DNA from: Marinobacter sp.
GTDB lineage: Bacteria > Pseudomonadota > Gammaproteobacteria > Pseudomonadales > Oleiphilaceae
Direction of reading: 5' to 3'
Assembly: GCA_018402255.1 (NCBI GenBank)
Contig: JAGYIS010000008.1
Coordinates: 620,001 to 684,000 of the forward strand
DNA: 64,000 nucleotides
Shown: positions 27,793 to 38,598 of the stretch, in pieces
How positions within the stretch are numbered: the stretch's first letter is position 1
How the letters are laid out: each line of letters begins with the position of its first letter
Notes under the pieces: model-generated
What the model was told of the DNA's origin: nothing
The model's input: only the letters and a program-made list of their open reading frames with translations
Database searches by the model: none
Position numbers and translations under genes: made by a program

Positions 27793-29142
27793 ATGCAGAT
27801 TATTCAAACTGTACTGGCGCTAGCCTTAACTCTGGGGATCCTGGTTACCCTGCATGAGTACGGACACTTCTGGGTTGCCCGGCGCTGCGGTGTCAAGGTT
27901 CTGAGGTTCTCAGTGGGCTTCGGTAAGCCGCTTTATTCCTGGTACGACCGACACGGCACGGAGTTTGCGATTGCTGCCATTCCCCTGGGTGGCTACGTCA
28001 AAATGCTGGACGAGCGCGAAGGCCCGGTACCAGATGAGCTGAAGAGTCAGGCCTTCACCTCGAAACCACCCTCCCAGCGTATTGCCATCGCTGCAGCGGG
28101 CCCGATTGCCAATTTTATTTTTGCCATTTTTGCGTACTGGCTGCTAAGTGTGGTTGGCGTCACTACCGTCGCGCCGATTGTGGGTGATGTCTCCCCAGGC
28201 AGTGTGGCAGAGCGGGCTGGTTTGCAGCAGGGCATGGAAATACACGGTATCGATGGCCGCCGCGTGACATCCTGGCGTGACGTCAACATGCGCTTGCTGG
28301 AGCGCGCCGGCGAACATGGTGTGGTGACCCTTGAGGTGTCCCGGAATGGCACCAGAGGAACGGTGGACGGCTCTCTGAATGGCTGGCGCCTGAGCGACGA
28401 CGCGCCGAACCCGCTGGCGGAGTTTGGGATCACACCCTGGCGTCCGGCAGTGCCGGCAGTTCTGGGGCAGGTGACGGCTGATGGCCGCGCCGCCGCTGCA
28501 GGGTTAGAGGCCGGAGATCGCGTTCTGAGCGTCGAGGGTGAGCCAGTGGCAGACTGGTTTGAGCTGGTGGAATACATCCGGAATGCCCCTGAGAAGACGC
28601 TGGTGCTGTCAGTAGAGCGCAATGGTGAGCCACGCGATGTGACCGTTCGTCCAGCATCCCGTAGCCTGGACGATGGCCAGGTCATCGGTTTTGTGGGCGC
28701 CGGTGTGGAGGCTATAAGCTGGCCCGATGAAGTTCTGCGGGAGGTTCGCTATGGCCCGCTGGCGGCTATTCCGAATGCTGTCCATGAGACCTGGGCGGAT
28801 ACCCGGCTGACCCTGGTCGCCATCAAAAAAATGTTTACCGGGCTGCTCTCGCCTACCAACTTGAGTGGGCCAATAACCATTGCCCGGGTAGCAGAAGCCA
28901 GTGTCAGTTCCGGATTTGAGGACTTCGTGCGCTTTCTGGCGTACCTGAGCGTCAGTCTTGGCGTGCTTAATTTGCTGCCAGTGCCAGTTCTGGATGGCGG
29001 TCACATCGTGTATTACACCATTGAGGCCATCCGCCGAAAGCCGGTGTCTGAGCAAGTTCAGGCGCTTGGATTACGAATTGGTATGGCTTTGATTCTGACT
29101 TTAATGGTGTTTGCTCTTTACAACGACCTGATGCGGTTGTGA
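27793..29142 (+). CDS. rseP: RIP zinc metalloprotease RseP
   Basis: The site-2 protease that cuts RseA within the inner membrane to release sigma-E, and clears signal peptides. The 449-residue protein is of standard length. The zinc motif is HEYGH (His21, Glu22, His25) in the first helix; two PDZ domains occupy about residues 115-300; the C-terminal motif is NLLPVPVLDGG. It lies directly before bamA, whose failure triggers the same sigma-E response. Confidence 0.96.
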   Translation: MQIIQTVLALALTLGILVTLHEYGHFWVARRCGVKVLRFSVGFGKPLYSWYDRHGTEFAIAAIPLGGYVKMLDEREGPVPDELKSQAFTSKPPSQRIAIAAAGPIANFIFAIFAYWLLSVVGVTTVAPIVGDVSPGSVAERAGLQQGMEIHGIDGRRVTSWRDVNMRLLERAGEHGVVTLEVSRNGTRGTVDGSLNGWRLSDDAPNPLAEFGITPWRPAVPAVLGQVTADGRAAAAGLEAGDRVLSVEGEPVADWFELVEYIRNAPEKTLVLSVERNGEPRDVTVRPASRSLDDGQVIGFVGAGVEAISWPDEVLREVRYGPLAAIPNAVHETWADTRLTLVAIKKMFTGLLSPTNLSGPITIARVAEASVSSGFEDFVRFLAYLSVSLGVLNLLPVPVLDGGHIVYYTIEAIRRKPVSEQVQALGLRIGMALILTLMVFALYNDLMRL

Positions 29143-29187
29143 GAATTGCGGGCTCCTTACCGCACATTAACCAGGCGATATAACTGA

Positions 29188-31507
29188 ATGAGACGTTCCC
29201 TTCTAGCTGTAGCCGTTGGCCTAGCCATTACCGCGACTGGTATCAAGCCCGTGCTGGCGGATGAATTCACGGTAGCGGATATTGAGGTGGAAGGCCTTCA
29301 GAGGGTTTCAGCTGGGCTCAGTATTCTCTGCGTTCCCCGTCAATATTGGCGAAGAGGTGGATGAAACCCGCTTGGCTAACGCCATCAAAGAACTTTTCCG
29401 TACTGGCTTGTTTACCGATATCGAAGCCAGTCGCAATGCCGGCGTTCTGATTCTCTCGGTTAAAGAGCGACCGTCTATTTCGTCCATCGAGATCGACGGT
29501 AACAAGAATATCGAAACTGATATGTTGATGGATGCCCTGGCCGGCGCAGGACTGGAAGAAGGGCAGGTGTTTCGTCGGGCGACTCTGGAGCGGCTGGAGC
29601 TGGAGATACTGCGTTCCTACATTGCGCAGGGCCGTTATAACGCCAGAGTACGGGCCAGCGCGGAAGAGCTTCCAAGAAATCGCGTTGCCGTTCGCCTCGA
29701 CATAAACGAGGGTTCCGTTGCATCTATTCAGCACCTCAACATTATTGGCAATTCCGATTTTAGCGACGAAGAGCTGATCAGCTTGTTTGAGCTGCGCACC
29801 ACCAGTTGGTGGAATTCGATCACCAACAAGGATAAATACGCCAGGGAGCGCCTGAGCGGCGACCTGGAGTCTTTGCGCTCGTTCTACCTTGATCGCGGCT
29901 ATCTGGATTTCAACGTGGAATCGAGCCAGGTGTCCATTTCGCCTGACAAGCAGCAGGTTTTCATTGCGATTGCGCTGGACGAAGGTCCTCAGTACACCAT
30001 TTCTGACATTCGCCTGCGGGGCGAGCTGATCGTTGATGAAGACGAGTTGCGGGAGCTCATTCCCGTGGGTGAGGGGGATGTGTTCTCTCGTGCCCAGATG
30101 ACCGCCATCTCCGAAGCACTGTCGTTTCGACTTGGCAGAGAGGGCTACGCCTTCGCCAATGTGAATGCGGTGCCGGAGCCGGGCGAAGACAATACTGCGG
30201 CAGTAACGTTCTTTATCGAGCCGGGCAAGCGAGCCTATGTACGCCGCGTCAATTTTGAGGGCAACGTCTCTACCAAAGACGAAGTGCTCCGCCAGGAAAT
30301 GACCCAGATGGAGGGCGGTATTGCGTCCTCTGACCGGATTGATTTCTCTAAAACCCGGCTCGAGCGACTGGGCTTCTTCCAGACGGTGGACGTGGAGACC
30401 GTTCCAGTGCCCGGTTCCGATGACCTGGTGGACGTCAATTACAGCGTTCAGGAGCAGCCGACCGGTAGCCTGTCGGCATCGGTCGGCTTTTCACAGAACT
30501 CTGGCGTGATCCTGGGTGCTGCTGTATCTGAAAACAACTTCTTTGGCAGCGGTAAACGGGTATCGTTTGGCGTTAACGTCAGTGATGCTATCAAGAGTGC
30601 CAACATCTCCTACCTCGATCCGTACTACACCGTTGATGGCGTCAGCCGTGGCTTCAGCCTGTTTGCACGTGAGACGGACTACGAAGAAGAGGACATCTCG
30701 TCGTATCTGCTTGATGAGTACGGCGGGCGCTTAACCTTTGGTTACCCCACCGATTCGATTACCCGCTTGAGTTTTGGGCTTGGTCTTACTCAGTCCAACA
30801 TCAAAAAAGGTGTTTTTTCCGCCCAGGAGGTAGAAACCTTTATTGATGATGAGGGCGACTCCTTCACCAATTACTTTGTGTTCGGTAACTGGCGCCGTAG
30901 CACATTAAACCGTGGTGTTCTGCCAACCCGGGGTTACAGCCATTCGTTGTCGCTGGACGTTGCGGTGCCAGGGAGTGATCTGACCTTTTATAAGGCCACT
31001 CACAAGACTGACTTCTATTATCCGATTGCCAACTCGTCCCGCTGGGTAATCCGGGCGCGAACCGATATCGGATACGGTGACGGATACGGTGACCGCACCC
31101 AAATGCCTTTCTTTGAGCATTTTTATTCGGGTGGTTATGGGTCGGTCCGGGGGTTCCGGGCGAATTCTCTCGGAAACAGGGCTCAGCCTTCAGAATTTGA
31201 TTTGTCTGATCCAGATCCGTTCGGTGGTAACCTGTTGACGGAGGCTGGGTTAGAGCTGATATTCCCGACCCCGTTTGCGGGCGACACGCGCTCCATGCGG
31301 ACGTCAGTCTTTCTGGATGCGGGGCAGGTGTTTGATACCGATCGTGACTTTGATCCGGAACTCGGCGAGCTGCGGGCATCGGCAGGCATAAGCTTTCAGT
31401 GGATTACCGCTGTAGGGCCTCTTGCATTCAGTTTGGCGAAACCTCTTAATGACAAATCAGGCGATGATACCCAGGTATTCCAGTTCTCACTGGGCCAAAC
31501 CTTCTGA
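29188..31507 (+). CDS. bamA: Outer-membrane protein assembly factor BamA, split by an apparent +1 frameshift
   Basis: Inserts beta-barrel proteins in the outer membrane. ATG 29188 begins a signal peptide (MRRSLLAVAVGLAITATG, cleaved after VLA) and the first POTRA domain (DEFTVADIEVEGLQRVSAG). The frame then breaks at GGG 29314-29316; as written it meets TGA at 29362. Removing one G joins it to SVFSAFPVNIGEEVDETRL and the remaining POTRA domains and 16-stranded barrel, with a C-terminal Phe. The corrected length is 772 residues, normal for the family. BamA is essential, so a one-base sequence error in a G run is more likely than a real null allele. Confidence 0.93.
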
Positions 31508-31551
31508 GAGCAGTGACCAGAAAAACAAAGGATGAAACACAGGAGATTTCC

Positions 31552-32049
31552 ATGAAACGTCTATCTGCCATTGTTGGCGCAACTCTGATGGCATTCTCGC
31601 TGCACGCGGCAGCGGAAACCCGCATTGGTGTGGTCGATCTGCGCCAGGCGCTGTTCTCTTCCAATGATGCCCAGGTGTTCAGCCAAAAGCTTCAGCAGGA
31701 TTTTGCCGGTGAAGAGGCGCAGGTGCGGGAAGCGCAGGAAAAGGCCAGAAAGCTCAAAGATCGTCTTGAAAAGGACGGTGCCATGATGAACGAGAGCGAA
31801 CGTAACAAGCTGGCCAGTGAATTCCAGGAAACCGTTCAGGAATTCAATTTTCTGAAGCAGCGCCTGGACACCACGGTCGCCCAGCGTAAGCAGCAGTTCC
31901 TCGAGGGCGCGCGCCCGGAAGTCGATGAAGCCGTTAAAGAGCTGCTGGATGAACACGATCTGGATATGATTCTGCCCAGTGAAGCCGTGGTCTACGTGAA
32001 GCCAGAGATGAACCTGACCTCTGAATTGCTTGAAAAACTGAACCGCTGA
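31552..32049 (+). CDS. skp: Periplasmic chaperone Skp/OmpH
   Basis: Holds unfolded outer-membrane proteins on the way to BamA. The protein has 165 residues with a signal peptide (MKRLSAIVGATLMAFSLHAAA), then ETRIGVVDLRQAL and a long, charged, heptad-rich region forming the tentacle-like coiled coils. AGGAG lies six bases before ATG 31552; an upstream ATG-like frame would lose the signal peptide. It lies between bamA and lpxD as in most gammaproteobacteria. Confidence 0.95.
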   Translation: MKRLSAIVGATLMAFSLHAAAETRIGVVDLRQALFSSNDAQVFSQKLQQDFAGEEAQVREAQEKARKLKDRLEKDGAMMNESERNKLASEFQETVQEFNFLKQRLDTTVAQRKQQFLEGARPEVDEAVKELLDEHDLDMILPSEAVVYVKPEMNLTSELLEKLNR

Positions 32050-32090
32050 GTAGAACAGGAGCCCGGTTGGCGGGATCCGGAGAACGGTTA

Positions 32091-33116
32091 ATGACAATGA
32101 AATCCTACAGTCTCCAGGAGCTGGCCGAGGCGTTGGGGGCGGAGCTGAAAGGTGATCCCGATACCCGGATACACGGGCTTGCAACCTTGCAGGCGGCGGG
32201 TCCGGGTTCGATCAGTTTTCTTGCGAATCCTGCCTATGGCAAATACCTGAAAGAAACCAGAGCCTCAGCGGTAATTGTTGCGCCTTCCGCAGCGGGCGAT
32301 GTTCAGACCAATGTCCTGTTACTGGCTAACCCCTACCTGGGCTATGCTCGTCTCAGTCATTGGTTTGACCCGGCACCGGCTGTGACGGCCGGTGTCCACC
32401 CGACGGCCGTGATCGATCCTTCGGTGAAAGTTCCTGAGACGGCCAGTATCGGCCCTCACGTGGTCGTTGAAGCAGGTGCACAGATTGGTGACGGCGTCGT
32501 CATCGGTGCTGGCTGTTATATTGGTGCCCGCGCGCGCCTTGGCGATCACTCCATTCTTCGTCCAAGAGTGACGTTGGCTCATGATGTCGTGATGGGCCAG
32601 CGCTGTCATATTCTCAGTGGTGCAGTGATTGGTTCCGATGGGTTCGGGTTTGCCATCGATAAAGGCGTTTGGCACCGCATTGCCCAGGTCGGCGGTGTGG
32701 TTATGGGTGACGACGTTGAAATCGGCGCGAACACCACGATTGATCGTGGTGCTCTGGAATGCACGGTCATTGGCGACGGTGTAAAAATCGATAACCTGGT
32801 GCAGGTCGGGCATAACGTAAGCATTGGCGATCACAGTGCGATGGCCGCGAAGGTGGGTATTGCGGGCAGTACTCGTATCGGTAGCCACTGCGTGTTTGGC
32901 GGTGCCTGTGGTATTGCAGGGCATCTTGAAATTGCTGATCAGGTCCAGTTGACCGGAATGACGATGGTAACCGGCGACATCACGGAGCCGGGGGTGTATT
33001 CATCCGGAACCAGCGCAGACACTAACCGCCAATGGCGAAAAAATGCGGTACGCTTCCGGCAGTTGGATGCACTGGCCAGGCGGATCAAAGAGCTGGAAAA
33101 GAAATCGGAGAGCTGA
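32091..33116 (+). CDS. lpxD: UDP-3-O-acyl-glucosamine N-acyltransferase
   Basis: Adds the second hydroxyacyl chain in lipid A synthesis, using acyl-ACP. The 341-residue protein has an N-terminal uridine-binding domain followed by a left-handed beta helix of hexapeptide repeats from about residue 105. The catalytic His is in [20 protein letters not shown], and [13 protein letters not shown] is a further family marker. ATG 32091 follows GGAG; ATG 32097 is an alternative. Confidence 0.97.
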   Translation: MTMKSYSLQELAEALGAELKGDPDTRIHGLATLQAAGPGSISFLANPAYGKYLKETRASAVIVAPSAAGDVQTNVLLLANPYLGYARLSHWFDPAPAVTAGVHPTAVIDPSVKVPETASIGPHVVVEAGAQIGDGVVIGAGCYIGARARLGDHSILRPRVTLAHDVVMGQRCHILSGAVIGSDGFGFAIDKGVWHRIAQVGGVVMGDDVEIGANTTIDRGALECTVIGDGVKIDNLVQVGHNVSIGDHSAMAAKVGIAGSTRIGSHCVFGGACGIAGHLEIADQVQLTGMTMVTGDITEPGVYSSGTSADTNRQWRKNAVRFRQLDALARRIKELEKKSES

Positions 33117-33127
33117 GGCCGATCCAC

Positions 33128-33565
33128 ATGATGAAAATCGATGAGATTCTTGAATACCTGCCACACCGGTACCCGTTTTTGCTGGTTGACCGGGTAACTG
33201 AGGTCGAAAAGGGAAAGTCGATCAAGGGGTACAAGAATGTCTCCTTCAATGAACCCTTCTTTACCGGCCATTTTCCCGATAACCCTATTATGCCTGGCGT
33301 GCTGATCATTGAAGCAATGGCGCAGCTTTCAGGAATTCTCGGTTTTGTGACAGTGGGACGGAAACCGTCGGATGGCGTGATACAATATTTGGCCGGTTCC
33401 AGCAAAGCGCGCTTCAAGCGTCCCGTTCTACCTGGAGACCGCCTGGATCTGGAGTCCGTGTTTGTGTCTGGCAAGCGTGGTATCTGGAAATTCGAATGCC
33501 GCGCCCTGGTTGATGGCGATGTGGTGTGCGTGGCAGAAATATTGACCGCTGAGAGAGAAGTTTGA
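33128..33565 (+). CDS. fabZ: 3-hydroxyacyl-ACP dehydratase FabZ
   Basis: Dehydrates 3-hydroxyacyl-ACP in fatty-acid elongation and so competes with LpxA/LpxD for the same substrate pool. The 145-residue hot-dog-fold protein has the catalytic pair in [20 protein letters not shown] (His and Glu). The tandem ATG at 33128/33131 begins the usual [20 protein letters not shown]. The stop overlaps lpxA (TGATG), coupling the two. Confidence 0.97.
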   Translation: MMKIDEILEYLPHRYPFLLVDRVTEVEKGKSIKGYKNVSFNEPFFTGHFPDNPIMPGVLIIEAMAQLSGILGFVTVGRKPSDGVIQYLAGSSKARFKRPVLPGDRLDLESVFVSGKRGIWKFECRALVDGDVVCVAEILTAEREV

Positions 33566-34356
33566 TGGCGACAAATGACTGGTCGGGTGTCCATCCTCAG
33601 GCGATTGTGGACCCATCAGCCAAACTGGCGGATAACGTAACCGTTGGTCCCTGGAGCTATGTCGGTCCCGGCGTTGAGATAGGCGAAGGTACCGAAATCC
33701 TGTCTCACGTAGTGATTAAAGGGCCGACCGTTATCGGTCGCAACAATCGCATATTCCAGTTCTCCAGCATTGGAGAAGAATGTCAGGACAAAAAATACGC
33801 CGGTGAGCCGACCACTCTGGTTATCGGTGATGACAACGTTATTCGCGAAAATTGCACCGTTCACCGCGGAACCATTCAGGATCGCGGCGAAACCCGGATT
33901 GGAAACGGCAATCTGTTGATGGCTTACGTGCATGTTGCTCACGATTGCTGGGTGGGCAATAACACCATTCTGGCCAATTGCGCCACGCTGGCGGGACACG
34001 TCACGGTTGGCGATTATGCCATTCTGGGTGGTGGTACCATGGTGCACCAGTTCTGCCACATCGGTCCGCACAGCATGGCCGCCGGCGGCAGTATCGTTTT
34101 GAAAGATATACCTGCTTACGTTATGGCCAGTGGTCAATCTGCCCAGCCCCACGGCATGAATGTCGAAGGTCTTAAGCGTCGCGGCTTCAGTAAAGATGTT
34201 CTGCTGACTCTGCGCCGAGCTTACAAGGTGATCTATCGCCAGGGCCTTACCATCGAGCAGGCTCTGGAAGAACTTGAAAAAGGCTTCCTCGACGTGCCGG
34301 AGGTTCGCCCGCTGATTGACTCGCTTCGAGGAGCGGATCGCGGCATTATCCGCTGA
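33565..34356 (+). CDS. lpxA: UDP-N-acetylglucosamine O-acyltransferase
   Basis: The first step of lipid A synthesis, in the cytoplasm. The 263-residue protein has a left-handed beta helix with hexapeptide repeats, the catalytic His in YVHVAHDCWVGNN, and a helical C-terminus. The ATG overlaps the fabZ stop; AGAGAGAAG lies just upstream. Standard length and all motifs intact. Confidence 0.97.
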   Translation: MATNDWSGVHPQAIVDPSAKLADNVTVGPWSYVGPGVEIGEGTEILSHVVIKGPTVIGRNNRIFQFSSIGEECQDKKYAGEPTTLVIGDDNVIRENCTVHRGTIQDRGETRIGNGNLLMAYVHVAHDCWVGNNTILANCATLAGHVTVGDYAILGGGTMVHQFCHIGPHSMAAGGSIVLKDIPAYVMASGQSAQPHGMNVEGLKRRGFSKDVLLTLRRAYKVIYRQGLTIEQALEELEKGFLDVPEVRPLIDSLRGADRGIIR

Positions 34357-34374
34357 TCTGGCTGGAGATTGCCG

Positions 34375-35553
34375 GTGCCAAATTCTCAGGCTGCTCTGGT
34401 CAGCGATCGTAGGCTGACAGTTGCCATCATCGCCGGTGAAGCATCGGGGGATATCCTCGGTGCCGGCTTGATCCGATCACTTCGTCGACGTTATCCCAAG
34501 GCTCGCTTTGTCGGCATTGGCGGTGATGAAATGGTTGCCGAGGGTTTTCATTCGCTGGTGCCCATGGAGCGATTGTCTGTGATGGGGCTGGTCGAAGTGC
34601 TCGGGCGCATTCGGGAGCTGTTCAGCATTCGCGCCCGCTTGATGGAGTTCTTCTTCAATACCCCGCCGGATGTTGTGATCGGTATTGACTCGCCGGATTT
34701 TACCCTCGCAATAGAGCGCCGATGCCGCGAAGCCGGCATTCCTGCCGTGCATTATGTCAGTCCCTCTGTCTGGGCCTGGCGGCAAAAACGCATTTTCAAG
34801 ATCGCCAAATCCGTTGACCTGATGCTGACGCTTTTTCCTTTTGAGGCTCGTTTTTACGAAGAGCATCAGGTGCCGGTGGCCTTTGTGGGGCACCCGCTGG
34901 CAGACCGCATCGAGATGAAAACCGATACCCGCGCGGCGCGTGAAAACCTTGGGCTGAGCTTAGATAAGCCTGTGTTGGCTGTTTTGCCGGGTAGTCGAGG
35001 CGGTGAGGTTGAGCGGCTGGGGACGTTGTTTCTGGAAGCGTCGCGATGGCTTCAGTCCCGCAGGCCGGATATTCAATTGGTTATACCCTGCGTAAACCGG
35101 GATCGCGAAAAACAGATTCAGGGCTTGGTGGAGTCTCTTGAAGTAAAGCTGCCGGTTACGCTGGTTCGCGGTAGATCCCGCGAGGTGATGGCCGCAAGCG
35201 ATGTGGTCCTGCTGGCCTCGGGAACTGCAACCCTGGAGGCAATGTTGTTGAAGAAGCCGATGGTGGTTGGGTATCGTCTGAGTAACTTCAGTTTCAAGCT
35301 GCTGTCCAAGTTGGTGAAAGTACCCTGGGTGGCGTTGCCAAACCTGCTGGCTCAAAAACAGCTGGTACCTGAGCTTCTGCAGGATGATGCAACGCCTGAA
35401 GCCCTCGGGGCGGCTGTTCTGGAGCGGCTTGAGAATGAACAGGAGCGTTTGCGCTTGAATGAAGCGTTCTCTGAGTTGCACGAGTCACTCAGACAGAATG
35501 CAGATGAGCGGGCTGCGACCGCCATTTCCAGCTTGCTGGAGAGCAGGCACTGA
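34375..35553 (+). CDS. lpxB: Lipid-A-disaccharide synthase
   Basis: A GT19 glycosyltransferase joining UDP-diacylglucosamine and lipid X. The 392-residue protein shows [16 protein letters not shown], the acceptor-site segment [24 protein letters not shown] and the C-terminal [21 protein letters not shown] 34375, with GGAG eight bases before it, is preferred over TTG 34369. The stop overlaps rnhB (TGATG). Confidence 0.96.
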   Translation: MPNSQAALVSDRRLTVAIIAGEASGDILGAGLIRSLRRRYPKARFVGIGGDEMVAEGFHSLVPMERLSVMGLVEVLGRIRELFSIRARLMEFFFNTPPDVVIGIDSPDFTLAIERRCREAGIPAVHYVSPSVWAWRQKRIFKIAKSVDLMLTLFPFEARFYEEHQVPVAFVGHPLADRIEMKTDTRAARENLGLSLDKPVLAVLPGSRGGEVERLGTLFLEASRWLQSRRPDIQLVIPCVNRDREKQIQGLVESLEVKLPVTLVRGRSREVMAASDVVLLASGTATLEAMLLKKPMVVGYRLSNFSFKLLSKLVKVPWVALPNLLAQKQLVPELLQDDATPEALGAAVLERLENEQERLRLNEAFSELHESLRQNADERAATAISSLLESRH

Positions 35554-36239
35554 TGGCCGGCAAAGAGTTGCCTCCGTTTGAGTGCCGCTACCAGGGCTGG
35601 CGCTTGGCAGGGGTGGATGAGGTTGGTCGGGGCCCTTTGATCGGGGATGTGGTGACGGCTGCGGTCATTCTGGATCCGAACCGCCCGATTGAAGGGTTGG
35701 CGGATTCCAAGAAACTGACGGAGAAGCGGCGACTGAGGCTCTACGACGAGATTGTGGAAAAGGCTGCGTCCTGGAGCCTGGGCCGTTGTGAGCCGGCTGA
35801 AATCGATCAGCTGAATATCTATCAGGCCACCATGCTCGCAATGAAACGCGCGGTTGACGGGCTGTCCATTCAGCCAGAGTATGTGTTGGTGGATGGCAAC
35901 CGGTGCCCGAAGTGGACCTGGCCTTCGGAGCCGGTGGTGAAAGGTGATAGTCGGGTCGCTGCAATCAGTGCTGCATCGATTATTGCCAAGGTTACGCGCG
36001 ATCGTGAAATGGCAGCGCTGGATCAGAAGTATCCGGGATTTGGTCTGGCCCAGCACAAGGGCTATCCAACACCGGTGCACCTTGAGGCCTTGGCTCGAAT
36101 GGGTGTCACACCCGAGCATCGGCGGTCATTTCGCCCGGTGCAGGAAGCGATAGAAACGGTCGGTTTCTTCCGGCATGAACGTGAAAGTGAGAGCGAAGAG
36201 CTGGCCTACCCGACTGACCTGTTTGAAAATATGGTTTGA
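35553..36239 (+). CDS. rnhB: Ribonuclease HII
   Basis: Removes ribonucleotides and RNA-DNA hybrids. The 228-residue protein has the active-site motif [28 protein letters not shown], and [20 protein letters not shown]. It is coupled to lpxB by TGATG and is the last gene of the block. In E. coli dnaE follows directly; here an initiator tRNA follows instead, and its -35 box overlaps the rnhB stop codon. Confidence 0.97.
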   Translation: MAGKELPPFECRYQGWRLAGVDEVGRGPLIGDVVTAAVILDPNRPIEGLADSKKLTEKRRLRLYDEIVEKAASWSLGRCEPAEIDQLNIYQATMLAMKRAVDGLSIQPEYVLVDGNRCPKWTWPSEPVVKGDSRVAAISAASIIAKVTRDREMAALDQKYPGFGLAQHKGYPTPVHLEALARMGVTPEHRRSFRPVQEAIETVGFFRHERESESEELAYPTDLFENMV

Positions 36240-36264
36240 CAGATGCCAGAAGTGGCTGTAATAT
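36236..36264 (+). promoter_or_regulatory. Near-consensus sigma-70 promoter of the initiator tRNA
   Basis: TTGACA (36236-36241), a 17-base spacer, then TAATAT (36259-36264). The -35 box overlaps the rnhB stop codon. The discriminator CGCGCC is GC-rich, as in stable-RNA promoters under stringent control. Transcription would start about 40 bases before the tRNA. Confidence 0.8.
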
Positions 36265-36310
36265 TCGCGCCACGTTGATCGAGGCCAGTCTCGATAAACA
36301 ACCAGTTTGA

Positions 36311-36387
<77 letters not shown>

Positions 36388-36395
36388 TATAAGAG

Positions 36396-36431
36396 AAAGG
36401 CAGATCAGTGATTCACTGATCTGCCTTTTTT
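36396..36431 (+). terminator. Rho-independent terminator of the tRNA unit
   Basis: The long perfect stem AAAGGCAGATCAGTGA / TCACTGATCTGCCTTT, with almost no loop, is followed by a T-run, nine bases after the tRNA. Confidence 0.92.
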
Positions 36432-36558
36432 GCGTTTGGGGCAGCGGTAAAAGTCAGCTCGAGATGGGCGCCCGGGAGAACGAATTTGTTGTGGGTAATG
36501 GGCTACTGAGGCCAAGAGGTCGTATCGTTAATTTCGAATCGAATTGACAGGGGGTTGT

Positions 36559-38382
36559 TTGGAACAGGCGACACGACAGGGCAAATTTCAGGCTGACGCT
36601 GTGCCAAATGATCCCTACACCTGGCGGGAGATCCTGTCACTGGCGTTGAAGCACAGGCCTCGGTTGGTCAAGGCTAATTTTCTGGCGATCCTGGCGACCT
36701 TGGTCAGTGTGCCGATTCCACTGCTGCTTCCGGTGCTGGTGGATGAGGTATTGCTGGATGAGGCAGGGCCGGTATTGCCTGTCATGCGAGCGGTATTGCC
36801 TGAGTCCTGGCACCTGCCAGCGGTTTACATCGGCGTCATGGTCCTCGCGGCCTTCCTGCTTAGACTGTTGGCTCTCGGGTTTAACGTGCTGCAGTCCCGA
36901 GAGTTCTCCAAGATTTCCAAAGACGTAGTGTTTCGCATTCGGTCTCGACTGCTTGGGCAATTGCGCTCAGTCGCCATGTCGGAATTCGAGACACGGGGTT
37001 CAGGTGGTATCACCAGCCACTTCATCACCGATCTGGATACCATCGACCAGTTTCTGGGAGCCACCATCAGCCGCGTTATCGTGGCGAGCCTGACGGTGAC
37101 CGGTACCGCCTTTGTATTGGTGTGGGTGCACTGGCAGCTCGGGCTGTTGATTCTGCTTTTCAATCCCCTCGTTATCTTTGCAACCATGCTGATCAGTAAA
37201 CGGGTGAAAGAGCTGAAACGTCGGGAAAACAGCGCTTATGAGGAGTTTCAGGGAGATCTGACGGAAACCCTGGACGGGATCCATCAGCTCCGGGCCGCCA
37301 ATCGCGAGCAGCATTACTTGCAGCAGTTGGTCGGCCGCGCCCGCACCGTGCGCGATCACGCCACTCAGTTCGAGTGGCGCAGCGATGCCGCTACTCGCGC
37401 CAGCTTTGCGCTATTTCAGTTTGGCGTGGACGCATTTCGTGCTGCTGCGATGGTGACGGTCCTGTTTAGTGACTTGAGCATTGGCATGATGTTCGCCGTC
37501 TTTGGTTATCTCTGGTTCATGCTGACCCCCGTTCAGGAAATACTCAACATACAGTACGCCTGGTTTGCAGCAAACGCGGCGCTGGTACGTGTTAATCGTT
37601 TGTTGGAGCTAAAGCAGGAGCCACGTTATCCGGCGCTGGAAAATCCTTTCGAGGGCAAGCATACGGTGGGCCTGTCCCTGCGCAACGTTCACTTCAGTTA
37701 CGGTGATGAGCAGGTGCTCAGAGGCATCAACCTTGATCTGGCGCCGGGGGAGAAGGTTGCCCTTGTCGGGACCAGTGGCAGTGGTAAGTCCACTCTGGTG
37801 CAGGTGATCCTTGGTGTCTACGCCCCGCAGAAAGGGGACATACTGATTGATGGGGTGCCGGTTCAGCGGATCGGCTTTCCAAACCTCAGAGAGCACATCG
37901 CCACGGTTCTGCAGCACCCCGCGCTGTTCAACGATAGCGTACGTCAGAATCTTACGCTGGGCCGGGAGAAACCCGATGATCAACTCTGGGAGGCGCTGAG
38001 GATTGCTCAACTAGATCGCACCGTTGCTGCGATGCCGGAGCTTCTGGATACCATGATAGGTCGACAGGGGGTTCGGTTGTCCGGTGGCCAGCGTCAGAGG
38101 TTGGCCATCGCCCGAATGGTTTTGGCAGATCCCTCGGTGGTGATCCTGGACGAAGCAACGTCAGCTCTGGATGCCGAAACCGAGTTTGAGTTGCATAGGG
38201 ATCTTGAGGCATTTCTGAGTAAGCGCACCACGCTGATTATCGCCCATCGGCTCAGCGCCGTTAAGCGAGCGGATCGGGCGTGTGTTTTCGACGATGGGCA
38301 GATTATAGAGGAGGGTCGGCACGCCGATCTGATTGCCAGAGAAGGTCTTTATGCGCAGTTGTACGGCCAGGTGCAGGTTTGA
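36559..38382 (+). CDS. ABC exporter, fused membrane and ATPase domains (MsbA/HlyB-like half transporter)
   Basis: A half transporter of about 607 residues with six membrane helices (residues about 30-320), then an ATPase domain. Walker A is VGTSGSGKST near 403, the signature LSGGQRQRLAIARM near 507, and Walker B VVILDEATSALD; the H-loop IIAHRLS is intact. The start is unclear: TTG 36559 has AGGGGG close by, TTG 36544 lacks a site, and GTG 36601 is also open. It lacks a C39 peptidase or CLD domain. The substrate cannot be read; lipid or peptide export is possible. It stands alone after the tRNA terminator. Confidence 0.9.
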   Translation: MEQATRQGKFQADAVPNDPYTWREILSLALKHRPRLVKANFLAILATLVSVPIPLLLPVLVDEVLLDEAGPVLPVMRAVLPESWHLPAVYIGVMVLAAFLLRLLALGFNVLQSREFSKISKDVVFRIRSRLLGQLRSVAMSEFETRGSGGITSHFITDLDTIDQFLGATISRVIVASLTVTGTAFVLVWVHWQLGLLILLFNPLVIFATMLISKRVKELKRRENSAYEEFQGDLTETLDGIHQLRAANREQHYLQQLVGRARTVRDHATQFEWRSDAATRASFALFQFGVDAFRAAAMVTVLFSDLSIGMMFAVFGYLWFMLTPVQEILNIQYAWFAANAALVRVNRLLELKQEPRYPALENPFEGKHTVGLSLRNVHFSYGDEQVLRGINLDLAPGEKVALVGTSGSGKSTLVQVILGVYAPQKGDILIDGVPVQRIGFPNLREHIATVLQHPALFNDSVRQNLTLGREKPDDQLWEALRIAQLDRTVAAMPELLDTMIGRQGVRLSGGQRQRLAIARMVLADPSVVILDEATSALDAETEFELHRDLEAFLSKRTTLIIAHRLSAVKRADRACVFDDGQIIEEGRHADLIAREGLYAQLYGQVQV

Positions 38383-38598
38383 TCCGGTCGCCAGAGCCAG
38401 GTGCATTGTCCGGGTTCGGTTTGTTATGGAGTTCAAGCGGTTGGCTTTGGGGGAGAACGCGATCGTTTGTCAGTGACGCATCCAATGCGTCAAAAAAACG
38501 GCATTTTTAAGCCCCCAAAAATGACGCTATTCGCATCATCGTTTGTCGACATTTTATAGAATTTCACAAAGTCGACGATAAACTGGTGCGAAATAGAT

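Noticed and set aside
38454..38510. Hairpin GACGCAT-CCA-ATGCGTC as a terminator of the ABC exporter gene
   Set aside because: It is followed by A's, not T's, on the plus strand, and on the minus strand the T-run lies on the wrong side; it is also about 95 bases past the stop.
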